Origin: Lepisosteus oculatus
Lineage: Eukaryota > Chordata > Actinopteri > Semionotiformes > Lepisosteidae
DNA length: 64,000 bases
NCBI RefSeq assembly: GCF_040954835.1
Contig: NC_090703.1
Location: forward strand, 9,853,001 to 9,917,000
Direction of reading: 5' to 3'
Below, piece by piece: positions 12,401 to 21,800 of this stretch. Numbering within the stretch: position 1 is the stretch's first letter; every line of letters begins with the position of its first letter. A program made the translations under genes and the position numbers. A model generated the notes under the pieces. That model saw only the letters and a list, made by a program, of their open reading frames with translations. It had not been told where the DNA came from and made no database searches.

Positions 12401-13133
12401 GAACAAATCATTTGAATTGACTTGATCGATCTTCCAGCCTCACCTGCTGGAGTCCTGGTTTCTGGATTTCACTAGGGATGATGCATCTGGGCCCCGTTTC
12501 ACCAGCAAAGCCACATCTGGGAATAACCACAATCAACCCATTTCTGTTGTTACTTCCAATACAATTAAGTTTCAGTAGAGCGCTATAGGTTGATTTCACT
12601 CACTTGTGAAGAGCAGTTCACATTTACCTGTGTACTCGGTTGTTTGGACTAGCCTAAATTAAGCCACATCCCGCTCTACAAGCAGAATAAATATATTCTA
12701 CTGTATATTTAAAACAACCTGCTTCCCTACTGTATCAATACCATGCAACCGTGTACACACCAAGCACTTGTGGTGTTCTGACAAAATTAAAAATATGTAA
12801 CTATCTAAAATTATTTTAGCATATATGTTACAGACTATTAACATACAGTATACAGGTATCATAAGCTATGGAAAAACGAAGGTGTTGCATTTTCTAAATG
12901 TGTATTCAATAATATGAATCGCGATACCGATACTAAATTGACACTGCTATTCCTTCAATAAAAAGGAAAACAAATCTTACATGCAATTACATTGCATATA
13001 CAGAACTATTCCTTTCAAAATAATGGACAAAAACAGACCTCCACAACTGTACTTACTTCGTGTAGGCAGCTCCTAGATCTATCACGACAGCCGTCTTCTC
13101 CCCACCGCTTCCCAGACCCTCGAATAGCGGCAT
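6316..13133 (-). CDS. ACTR10: ACTR10, actin-related protein 10 (Arp11), complete, 13 coding exons
   Basis: Arp11 caps the pointed end of the Arp1 filament of dynactin together with p62, p25 and p27, and helps dynein take up cargo such as membranes and mitochondria. Thirteen exons (listed separately) join with matching phases and GT-AG introns to 1254 nt, 417 residues plus stop; as I recall it the human protein is also 417 residues. Visible actin-fold landmarks are the first phosphate loop ([11 protein letters not shown], residues 16-26), a second DCGY loop near D140, and the nucleotide-pocket motif [14 protein letters not shown] near residues 302-315, followed by AWLGG at 354-358. The C-terminus ends MKRAFSTEK. 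The start is the ATG at 13133, giving the conserved N-terminus [20 protein letters not shown]. The gene diverges from ARMH4, as in human. No break was seen. Identification rests on near-identity to the remembered vertebrate protein. Confidence 0.97.
7149..7165. repeat. (CA)n microsatellite in ACTR10 intron 12
   Basis: About eight CA units. Confidence 0.9.
7464..7665 (-). CDS. ACTR10: ACTR10 coding exon 12
   Basis: The largest ACTR10 exon, residues 291-357. It encodes [40 protein letters not shown] and the run to NCTAWLG, including the conserved GGT nucleotide-pocket motif. Donor GGGAG|GTGAGT, phase 1. Confidence 0.97.
8192..8273 (-). CDS. ACTR10: ACTR10 coding exon 11
   Basis: Encodes the end of Arg263, then [20 protein letters not shown] and VLDSLIK to residue 290. 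Acceptor TGAAG, donor AAG|GTAACT. Confidence 0.95.
8392..8465 (-). CDS. ACTR10: ACTR10 coding exon 10
   Basis: Encodes [20 protein letters not shown] then KGSI, residues 239-262, ending in phase 2. Acceptor GTAG, donor CAG|GTGGGA. Confidence 0.95.
8551..8630 (-). CDS. ACTR10: ACTR10 coding exon 9
   Basis: Encodes the end of Val212, then [20 protein letters not shown] and LEGTAE to residue 238. Acceptor CGCAG, donor GAG|GTTGGT, phase 0. Confidence 0.95.
9178..9213 (-). CDS. ACTR10: ACTR10 coding exon 8 (36-nt microexon)
   Basis: Only 36 nt, encoding the end of Gly200 and [11 protein letters not shown], with one base carried over. The phases on both sides (1 and 1) and the match to the human stretch SVPEGVLEDIK make it secure despite the size. 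Its acceptor, CTTAAG, has a weak pyrimidine tract. Confidence 0.9.
9761..9840 (-). CDS. ACTR10: ACTR10 coding exon 7
   Basis: Encodes [20 protein letters not shown] then SLPTVM, and ends one base into Gly200. Acceptor CCCACAG, donor GG|GTATCT. Confidence 0.93.
10085..10152 (-). CDS. ACTR10: ACTR10 coding exon 6
   Basis: Encodes [20 protein letters not shown] then IH plus two bases of Arg173. Acceptor ACAG, donor CAG|GTAAGT. Confidence 0.95.
10565..10930 (+). mobile_element. Diverged SINE, same family as the 5S-derived copy at 55.1-55.5 kb, in ACTR10 intron 5
   Basis: The body shows TGCTATCTTTCAGGTGAGAC then ATTAAACCAG, GTGGGGGTGATAACCC, GCTAAATTCC and, near the end, GGTGCAAAATG with CAGGTGGGTTCTCC. 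Several of these recur in the minus-strand copy at 55113-55470 (CCATCTTTCGGATGAGACCT). The element is sense on the plus strand, so antisense to ACTR10, and lacks a clear 5S-like head. Ends approximate. Confidence 0.65.
11129..11236 (-). CDS. ACTR10: ACTR10 coding exon 5
   Basis: Residues 115-150. Includes [20 protein letters not shown] and [10 protein letters not shown], which corresponds to the second phosphate loop of actin. Exactly 36 codons; donor CCT|GTATCC. Confidence 0.95.
11611..11719 (-). CDS. ACTR10: ACTR10 coding exon 4
   Basis: Completes Arg78, then [20 protein letters not shown] and [16 protein letters not shown] to residue 114. Acceptor GCAG, donor GAG|GTACTG, phase 0. Confidence 0.94.
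11974..12056 (-). CDS. ACTR10: ACTR10 coding exon 3
   Basis: Encodes [16 protein letters not shown] and then [11 protein letters not shown], residues 51-77, ending in phase 2. The donor is the less usual CAG|GTGCTG, but phase and protein match support it. Confidence 0.93.
12444..12516 (-). CDS. ACTR10: ACTR10 coding exon 2
   Basis: Encodes [15 protein letters not shown] followed by a variable stretch (EIQKPGLQQ), residues 27-50. Acceptor CCCAG, donor CAG|GTGAGG, phase 0 at the end. Confidence 0.95.
13057..13133 (-). CDS. ACTR10: ACTR10 coding exon 1
   Basis: Residues 1-25 plus two bases of codon 26. It starts at the ATG (13133-13131) and carries the first phosphate-binding loop. Donor AA|GTAAGT leaves phase 2, completed by the A that opens exon 2 (Lys). 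Confidence 0.95.
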
Positions 13134-16100
13134 GTTAGACTATAAAACCAAAGTTCACTCTAAAATAGGGCAGATTTTTCTTTTCACAGCTTCACAAAGC
13201 AAAATTGTTCAGAACAGCAACACAGATAATTCAGCTGGTGGTGACGATGATGTATTCTGCAGTTTCTTCCGCCCTCAAGCGCGCAGGGGGTTGTGGGATA
13301 TAAGGAGTTCCGGAGCACTATTTCTCCTTACCCAAACAAATGAATTGTTTATTCCTCTCACTTTAAGCTCTATCGCTGTTAAACATCTCCATTTAGGAGC
13401 AATGGTGGCATTGGCACACTTAGAGGACCCCTTCCTAATACATAAATATAAATTCTGCAACATTCCAAGTATTTTTTTCTGAACGAATAATATTTTATTT
13501 ACATGTTATGTATAAAGGCTCTTAGTATATCAGTAGGAAAGCTTCATTTTCAAACGGACGTAATCGTCGAAGTGTTTAAATAGACACGAGAAGCAATTTT
13601 TTATTTATTTATGCATAACAAAATAACACAAATTACAATACGAGAAGCAAATATACCATCGAGCAGATAGAGGTAAAGGAATCTCCGGATCTGTCCAAAT
13701 CCCACAACTCCCCGCGCCACACGATTTTTAGTGTTTTTTAATTTTTTGTGTGAGTGACGTCGGAGGCTATGCAGTGAGTCTGGATGAAAAAAAAAATGAA
13801 GATTGTTAAAGGATACTGTTACTGCCTTTATCTTTTAGATTTAATTATATAAATCTAGTTTGTTTCAAGAACCATAAAATAAAGCTCAATAGCTATACAT
13901 CTCAAAATCGAAGCTTCCATGTTTACATTGATTCCTGTAATCTTCCAGAAACCACAAAAGCAGGGGCTTTTGTCGTGGGCTATATTGTATTTATACGACA
14001 TAGACCCGTGTTATTTCAGGATTTTTTTTTCAGTTATTCATTTCTGGATGGGACTGGTTTCATGTAAAATGTATTTGAAAATAGAGTTGGAAACGCTGCT
14101 TAACAACAGCAAGAACTGCAACGCTAATTCAAGTATATAGCTACACACTTTACATACTGTGCATAGTCCATACCAAGGTATTAATAGAATGTACACTATA
14201 TAGAAAGAAAACCTTCCCTGCAGTAGAAAAAAAATGGTCCACATTAATGTCCATTTTTTGTTTAGACTCAGATGTGACAGGTACTAGGAGGTATTGAATC
14301 TCCTGGACTGATTCAGTCAAATGGGCTGAAAGAAGTGAGGGATGTTGTTCTGAGGTGCAGTAATTAACAAAACACTTTCAGCGGTCAATCAGAACAGGAG
14401 TTCACCCTGATACAGTGTCACCACCCCTGCAGGTGAGATAAATGGAGGCAGGATTATCACATTTAGAAATCTGGAAGATACATTTAGGGAGAGTCTGGCT
14501 GTTTTAAGGGATATCTACAGTCTTACCTATCTATGGTGTCTGATTTTACAGAGCTATAATTTTCTTTTAGATTTTAGTTGAGTTTGTCCTGATGTACTTA
14601 GACTGCTAGTTGTTTTAGTCAATCATTTAACCTAAGCACAATAAAGGTACTGCACAAAAGCACAATGTGTGATGTGTTCACATTTTTCAAATCAGCTTCC
14701 TAAAATTCAACATATTCATTTTTGGAAGGCCTGAAGAACCCTCATATACCCATTACCACACCTATCTCTACTTACTGTTTCCATCATCCTAAACGGAGTA
14801 GATGTGAAATGTACAGTATGGGTTTATAATGATCTGATACGGTTTTGTCGCCCTTTTTATGGGTGGGTGCTGTGTGAGCTATTTTCAGCTCAAATGTGTA
14901 GGCAGACGGAAGTATTGATCCCAGGACGAAATATGGTAGTGCTTTATTTTTTCATGATGTGAAGAAGATAAAAAAAGAATCCCAGAATAACACAGTTGCC
15001 TTGCAATTGTCTCTCTCTTTTTTTTTTACAGAAGCTCCTATAGACTGCAGTCGCCAGTCTCACGCACACACACACAGCTCAGAATCACACGTCCATCCAC
15101 TCACCAGCTACAGACCCACACAAACAGACCCCTCACACCCCTACCTTACGGTCTCGGCGCCAGCTGCCGGACCGATAACGACTATTTCTGTTATTAAATC
15201 GCCATAGAGAAGACTTTGTCGCAGTCCTGGCGTCTCTACCAAACCGGCGGTTCTACGAAATGACATAAATAGATATCGACAGGTACAGTAAGTACAAAAG
15301 CGTTTATTGTGTTGTAATCTTATCCTGGCTATTGTTTTCACTGTCGACTTAATGAGGCATGATGATTCTCCACTATAGTTTAATATGTTGGTGTTGTTCA
15401 GAAAAACGGTTTTATTTAAACAGGGGGTTTATTATTGTTTGAGGATAGATACCTTTAATACACGCACAAAATGTATGCTTTATATCTATAAGCTACGATA
15501 TTTGTGGATTGTGTTGGTTTGCTTTAATACATAGACACTGCGTGTTTGTACGACGTGGAAATAGCAGGTGAGGCTATCTCGACCTACAGCTAGGAACTGT
15601 AATGTACATTGATGAGAATGCTGGAAAGTCGGCTTTCGTTATTAATCTCGGCTATTATTAAAACTCAGCTTTCTGCGCCGGGAGCAGGGGTGTCAGTTCG
15701 CACGTACTGTACTCGGCTTCCAAACCTTCCAAGCCTGTGCAAGTGCAAGTACTGTAAGCGCAGGGCCATTGTCTTAACTGAAGAATTAAAGGTGTGTCTT
15801 ACTGGGATGTGGCCCTTGTTACATAATGTAGTAGTCTAATAACAATAGGAATTTCCTCTGAGGAAAAGCACGTATTCATGAAACGAAAGCTTGATTGATG
15901 CGGACAGGACGGAGAAACCGATATGGAAAAATACAAGATGTGCTTCTGGCTCGGACTAAGTGCCTCATCTTTTGTTGTGTCTTCGGAATTGAACACAAGA
16001 ACATGGGAGCGCCGTGTTCTCAAGGGAGTTACTGGCGTCCCTGTGTGTTCTGAGCTCAAACTGTCTGCGCGGCGGCGCTTGTCTGTGGAAGACGGCAAAA

Positions 16101-16734
16101 CTAGGAATCGGCCTTTGCTTTGATCGGGCGGTGTGTCTTTGAGCTTGTTCCCAGTTACATCGTGGAGCTCATACAGTCAAAACGCTCCCGGAGCCATTCA
16201 CTGACATTGCGATCATTGTGCTACAAAATGAAAAGCTTACACAATCACATATTAGTAACAGAATCATTCATAGTGCGTTATTTAAAATAACATGTTACTG
16301 AACTTTAAGAGAGCGTGGACGGCTTGTGAGAGGGGAGAGGAGGCTATAAAGAAAACGATAAATCAGCCTCAATGGCCTGTCTATACAGTATGCTAAAGCC
16401 CCTGGGAACTAATGTTCCACTTATGTTTGGTTCAGTTATTAGATAGGGAGAAGGCTGATGTCTTCAATGACTTAAAGAGAAATACAAAACTCTACTTCAT
16501 TTGAATTGTATCCTAACTGATGAACTCTAATTGATCTGAGGCCCATAAAGCAGCAACTAGCAGACTGACTGACGGCGGTCTACACAGGCCTTCTGACTTG
16601 TGGGTTTTGTGTGTCTGGAAGCATGTTAGTTTTTCTTCGCTGTAGGAAGGCGTTTACACAGATGGCAAAAACAAATACGACCATGCTGTCTTTTCAAGAA
16701 ATGTTAAAGCTGTAATTGAATTAGGCAACAATAA
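13134..16734. other. Divergent intergenic spacer between ACTR10 and ARMH4
   Basis: No coding exon. Promoter-like, CpG-containing patches lie near 13680-13770 (ACTR10 side) and near 15130-15290 and 15640-16140 (possibly ARMH4 side). Donor-like sites on the plus strand at about 15291 (CAG|GTACAG) and 15567 (CAG|GTGAGG) could end a non-coding ARMH4 first exon, but nothing decides between them. Confidence 0.45.
13755..13762. promoter_or_regulatory. CRE-like site in the presumed ACTR10 promoter
   Basis: TGACGTCG differs by one base from the full CREB/ATF palindrome. It lies about 620 bp upstream of the ACTR10 start in a small CpG-containing patch of the divergent ACTR10/ARMH4 spacer. The transcription start itself is not visible. 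Confidence 0.35.
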
Positions 16735-17045
16735 TACAGCAGTGGTTAGCATTGCAGCCTCGCAGCACTGGGGACTTGGGTTCAATTCCGTGACTGAGGC
16801 GCTATCTCTGTGTGGAGTTTGAATGTTCTCTCTGGGTTCGCGTGTGTTTTTCACCACGTGCCCTGGTTTCCTTCCACAGTCCAAAAACATACTGGTCCGA
16901 GTGTGAGTGTGTCTGCCCTGCCATGGACTGGTGTCCCGTCCAGCGTGTATCCCGCTTTGGCCCCATTGCTTGCTGGGATAGGCTCTGGCTCCCCCCGCAA
17001 ACCTGTACCGCATAAAGTGGTTCGAAGATGGCTGGATGGAACAAT
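16735..17045 (+). mobile_element. V-SINE, near full length
   Basis: The tRNA-derived head has an A box (GTGGTTAGCATTGCAGCC) and B box (GGTTCAATTCC). The conserved V-SINE core follows (TGTGTGGAGTTTGAATGTTC, CCACAGTCCAAAAACATACT), then the body CCATGGACTGGTGTCCCGTC and tail TTGCTTGCTGGGATAGGCTC ending GATGGCTGGATGG. It is sense with ARMH4 and ends about 190 bp before the ARMH4 ATG. Confidence 0.88.
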
Positions 17046-17199
17046 AATACAAAAAATGTCTACACTCCTTTAGGGGAAAATGAGTAGCAATAATAATATT
17101 TTCAAGATGTTTTGCAGGAACGCTATTAATCACTCACGCCTCCTTTTGTCTTTGTTCCCCGAGCTCTTCACGATGACCTGGGTGTGATCTTCACCATCG

Positions 17200-17229
17200 A
17201 TGGCAGCCTCCACACCCAGCTTGCTCTGA
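17200..17229 (+). promoter_or_regulatory. Upstream ORF ending 3 nt before the ARMH4 start
   Basis: ATG at 17200 reads MAASTPSLL and stops at TGA 17227-17229, just before the ARMH4 ATG at 17233. A shorter one (MTWV, 17173-17187) precedes it. They matter only if this DNA is in the mRNA leader; no transcription start or upstream exon could be fixed. Confidence 0.35.
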
Positions 17230-17232
17230 GAA

Positions 17233-18874
17233 ATGGAGTGTTCCATGACACTGCGACTCCTCCTTCTCGCCTGGTGGTGTGCTCTGGCTGGTGCCAGACC
17301 AGTGCAAACTAAGGAGTTAGCTACACCCTCCCAAAGGGATGGAGAGAGCACAACCGAGGGTGGGCAACCCCTGGGGTTGCTCGGGGTGGGCTCGCCGATG
17401 GCCGGAGAGAAGAAGCCCAGTGCAGCTGTTGCTGAGGGTTTTTTCCTTGACCCCAGTTCCATATCTACAAAACCTACGCCACCTTCAATCCAGACCCTCG
17501 CTCTGAGCACAGAGAAGAAGAGCGAGTTAAGGATCGGATTCGGCGGAGGGTCGAAAAGCAGTGGGCCGACCGGCTGGCCAGCTCTGTTCGGTGAGAGCGA
17601 AGTGTCCCATCAAACACAAAGGCTGAAGGCTAGCTTGAGGAGCTCAGGGGTGCGTGTTGAGAGCAGTGCTTTCAGCCCCACTCCTCTGTCCGGAGAACAA
17701 GGTGCAATGCCAACCCCTGCTGTCGTGAAAGACAGCGGTGGCCCAGAACGGGGAGCTGCTTCATTAGGAAAGGCAGCACTGGCCAGGTACCAAGATACCC
17801 CAGCTGCACAGGCGGACAAAGATGACAGTCACAGTCATTTGGGTTTGTGGAAGAATACAGTCGCAATGGAGGCCGGTGAAAGCCAGTTCTCGACTCCAAA
17901 AGGATCCCTCAATCAGGTGCTGGAGAGGAGGAGGGAGGATGGACCTGGAGTGGGGAGACTTGCCCAGGATCGGAGCCAGAAAAACATTGAAGAGGGTCTG
18001 GGGACCCTGCCTAGTGAGGTAGAGAGTTTAGATGCTACGGGATCAAATGCCACAGGCGTTGCTTTAAGTGACTCTCCCCAAGCTAAAAATTGGGAATCAG
18101 ACACTGTTAGGACTCAAGGTGCTAAAATTGTGAAGACCACCTCCAAGCCATTCAGATTGAGTACAGCTGGACAGGAACGGCCTCACCAGGCAGAGACACC
18201 AATGGTGTCAGAAGGGAGAGAGACAGACTTGTCAGACAACATGGAGGCCACAAACCTTGATGTTCCTGGGTTTCAGGGTCAAGAAGAACAGGAATCTGAT
18301 ACAGCCCTTTTGGCAAAAACCGGGAATACCCAACATCCATGGGCTCAATACAATGATGGGAATGAAAACAGAGCAGTGCCAAGTGAGAGAGAGAGAAAAA
18401 CAGAATTGCTATCTTACGCAAAGCTTCCTACTCCCACTGGAATACATGACAGAACCCGAAATAAAGGAACACTAAGTGATACGAGTGAAATGGCAAGCCT
18501 GGCTTTGCTGGACAGGACACCTTTCTTCTCACACAGCACTTCCTCCACAGTCAGACTTGTTTCAGAGGTTAGGCTGACTGAAGAATTGGATGACTCCCAG
18601 CATTTTACATCTCTGGCACCAGAACTGAGAGAAAACAGGGCTACGATTGCTCCATCGAGCCCCAGGCCAAACCTGAGCCTCACCTCCAGCAGCTCTCCAG
18701 GGCTGACAGCTAGCCCAGGAGAGAGCTTGTCACAGGCCAGCACCCATGAAGACCCGGGGCCAGCATCCTCCATTCCCACAGGAGGATGGGGGCCTAGCAA
18801 CAAACTGGCTGGGGAAAGCTGGCTGGCTGTCTCTGCTGGCCCTCGGGCAGAAGATCTGGTGCATCAGACTGGAA
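17233..18874 (+). CDS. ARMH4: ARMH4 coding exon 1 (large ectodomain exon)
   Basis: Holds 547 codons plus one base, open throughout: signal peptide, then a Ser/Thr/Pro/Glu-rich ectodomain with scattered N-glycosylation sequons (for example NATG and NLSL). Donor AA|GTAAGT at 18875 leaves phase 1. A second in-frame ATG at 17245 (MTLRLLLL) would also give a signal peptide but has a weaker context. Confidence 0.93.
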
Positions 18875-21800
18875 GTAAGTGTGGGGTTTGTGATATGCAA
18901 AATGTTAATCTCTTCAGAGGTTCAGTGTTTTGTCTGGGCATTCTCAGTGAGATGGTTTCAAATTGTGTTCTGGTTTAAAACTGAAGTGAATGCATTCCAA
19001 ATTACTGTAGGTGTCTGAAGATAAAATTGTGTATTGGACTTAAATTACAACTGATGCTGCTTAGAATGAGGCCATGTTTGAATTCTCTAAAATCCATGAC
19101 AGAATGAGGACAGTGTTGTTTACTTGGTGGAAATCCGGTCCCATTTAAGCAGCAACAATCCAAAGGAACAGATATCTCATTGTTATAGTTCTATTCCATA
19201 ACACGGCACATAGCCTTACTGAGAACTCCACAAAGAGCACGTTTTTGCTTTCCTGAGTGAACAGTGGACTGAATCATACTTAAGTATTGTTGCTAATTGT
19301 GTGTTGCTGTATCAAACGCAGAGCTCTGTGTATTAAATACAGAAATGCAGTCACGCAGCAGTGATAGCCTTTGATTATCTTCGTTAATTAAAGCCACTCG
19401 CCTTAATTTGCCTTGCTCTGAGTTCCAACACGAGTGAAAGCTGGGCTAATTAATTGCTATTTGAGACTCTGTGGTGAAAACAGGAGTATGAGACTGAGAC
19501 AAAAGCTCCTAAGGGTATTACACAGTTAGAGAGAGAACTTTTTACTGAGATTTTTAATGTATATATATATAATTTACATGTTCAAGTGTTTAAAACCCGA
19601 TGTTCTTTTTTTAAATAGTGGCAGAGTCCCCATCCCCACCTGTGACTGTAAAGGTCGGTGCTCCCCATTCCACATTGTTAACTACAAACTCTGTGGAGTC
19701 TCTCCCTGTCACAGCCAAGACAGTGGACATTTCGTGGAGCAACGCTGGCACAGAGGGTACCATCCTAGACCCCGAGGTGGAGTGGACACCACTACCTGAG
19801 GAAATCCCACTGCTCTTTGAGCCTTCAGCTTACACTGTTGCTGACAATTACCCACTACTATCAGAAGTATTAGTAACTCTGCCCCCTGACGGACCCCCAC
19901 TGGGATCACAGTCGTTGGTCACAAGGATTTCTAGTGCGTATTCGCTGCTGCCAGAGGGGACAAGTGCTGCTTCCCCTAATGGAGCCCTGAAGGAGTCCCT
20001 GTCAGGGGCGCCCGTCACCGTACTCCCTGCTGGGCCTTCCCTGGCATTACAGACGGCTAGCTCGGAGGTCTCGGAAGAAGTGGGGCCTCCGCTGATGACA
20101 TCGATCACGTCCCCCGCTCTAGGTCCAAACCTGGAGAATTGGAACATCGGGTTTGAAGGTGAGACACTGGACTTAGTTTGTATTGTTTCCATTCATCAAT
20201 TTGCCAAATACATTAGCCAATACTGGGTTGCAATGAGCTGTAGCCAATGAACACAAGAGGGAACCTGCCAGCCCATCACAGGGCACACACACATGCACTC
20301 ATATAGTGACAATTTACAGATGCCAGTTAACCTAATCTGAATGTCTTTGGTCTGTGAAAAGAAAGCAGACCACCCAGAGAAATCAGATACAGTGCTTTAT
20401 TGTATTCAATTTGTAGAAACAGAAAAATGTGTTCTGGTGAAAAAAGAGTTCTGCTAGGTGAATGTTTATCCTCAGCTTGATTGTAATACCCCGATGATTA
20501 TACCAAAGTATCATTAAAGTATAGAGCACTGTTTATTATGGATAGGCAGCTGCATGTGTATGTATGTGTAAGGTTAATCATGCTTGCTTCATGCTAAAGT
20601 TCTTATGAGAATTCTTCCACAAAACTGGAATCTGCTTTCTCTCCTCATTGCAACAGAACTAGATACAACTAGTACTCTGGAGGAAGCCCTTCCCAGTACT
20701 CCTGAAACCCCACCCCCTGGAACTTCTCCTGAGCAACCTTTCCTCACAACTATACCCAAGACAACCAGCCGCTCCACTCTGAGACCTGAGTCAGGACTGG
20801 AAGACCTGGAGAAACTGGAGTCAGAAGGTAGAATGTGTATATCGGGCAACCTCCCATTGAAAGAGTAAATAACTTTATTTTCTAAAACTTGTTTCAGCAT
20901 GCGTCTCTCTGTCTTAACGCTCACTCGCATTTTCCTAGCTGAGCTTCTTTGTTTTGAAAATGTCATTCCTTTTATTCTAGTCTTCACATAGAATGTCGGA
21001 AGCTTCATAACATGCACCTGTAAGAAAACATGCTCTGCTTCTTTGCAGTGGTATTAGGAAGGCTGTAAAAGCATCTCTCATCCTTTTAATGGGATGCAGA
21101 CTGGTGAGCTGCTCAAATACACAGTGTCAGTGCCGACTATAGCCAGTGAGCACCGTGGCTTCTGTGTTTCAGAGGAGCGAGACAAAGAGGATGAGGAGGA
21201 CGAAGAGACTGAGGAATCTGAGGAAGAGGAGAGCCACGAGGACCAGGCGGAGCTTGTCAGCACTCCAACACCCTCTTTCAGCCATACTCCCTACCGACTG
21301 CCCTCCAGCTCGCAGTGGGTACAGCACAACCAGGGCCTGGGTAAGTGAGGGAGTCTGGGACATTGACTAGGGTCAAAGGGGACCAGACTTGCTCTTCAAA
21401 ATGTGGTGGGGCTTGGTAGATTTTCTGAATTTCACACTCATCAGACAGGTGGAATGAAGGCTGATCCTTTCTTTCGTTAGGTTCTGAACCTTCAGCCATT
21501 TTGATATAGGTAATAGGGCTAATTTCTATGTTTAGTTCACTGCTCCAGTGTTGTTCTAATGGAAGGTGTCAGAAGCGTTGGCAAACCCTATACTGAGAAA
21601 GAGACTAGCTTGAAGATCATCATAAAGCAGCAGTAAGTGACAGAATTGATTTGACAGTTATGAAAATGATCAAATAATGCTTTATATGAGAATCTTTTAA
21701 GTTGTTCCGGGACTTTAACTTCCAGAGCGTAGTAAGGTAAATGTAATGAAAATGTTTCCATGGGTACATGCAGTGATTATCCATTAATTATCCTTTCATG

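Noticed and set aside
16654-17133. Minus-strand 159-codon frame
   Set aside because: It lies almost wholly in the V-SINE; a chance frame in repeat DNA.
17130-17510. Minus-strand 126-codon frame overlapping the ARMH4 start
   Set aside because: It is a shadow of the ARMH4 exon and its leader; no homology and no splice support.
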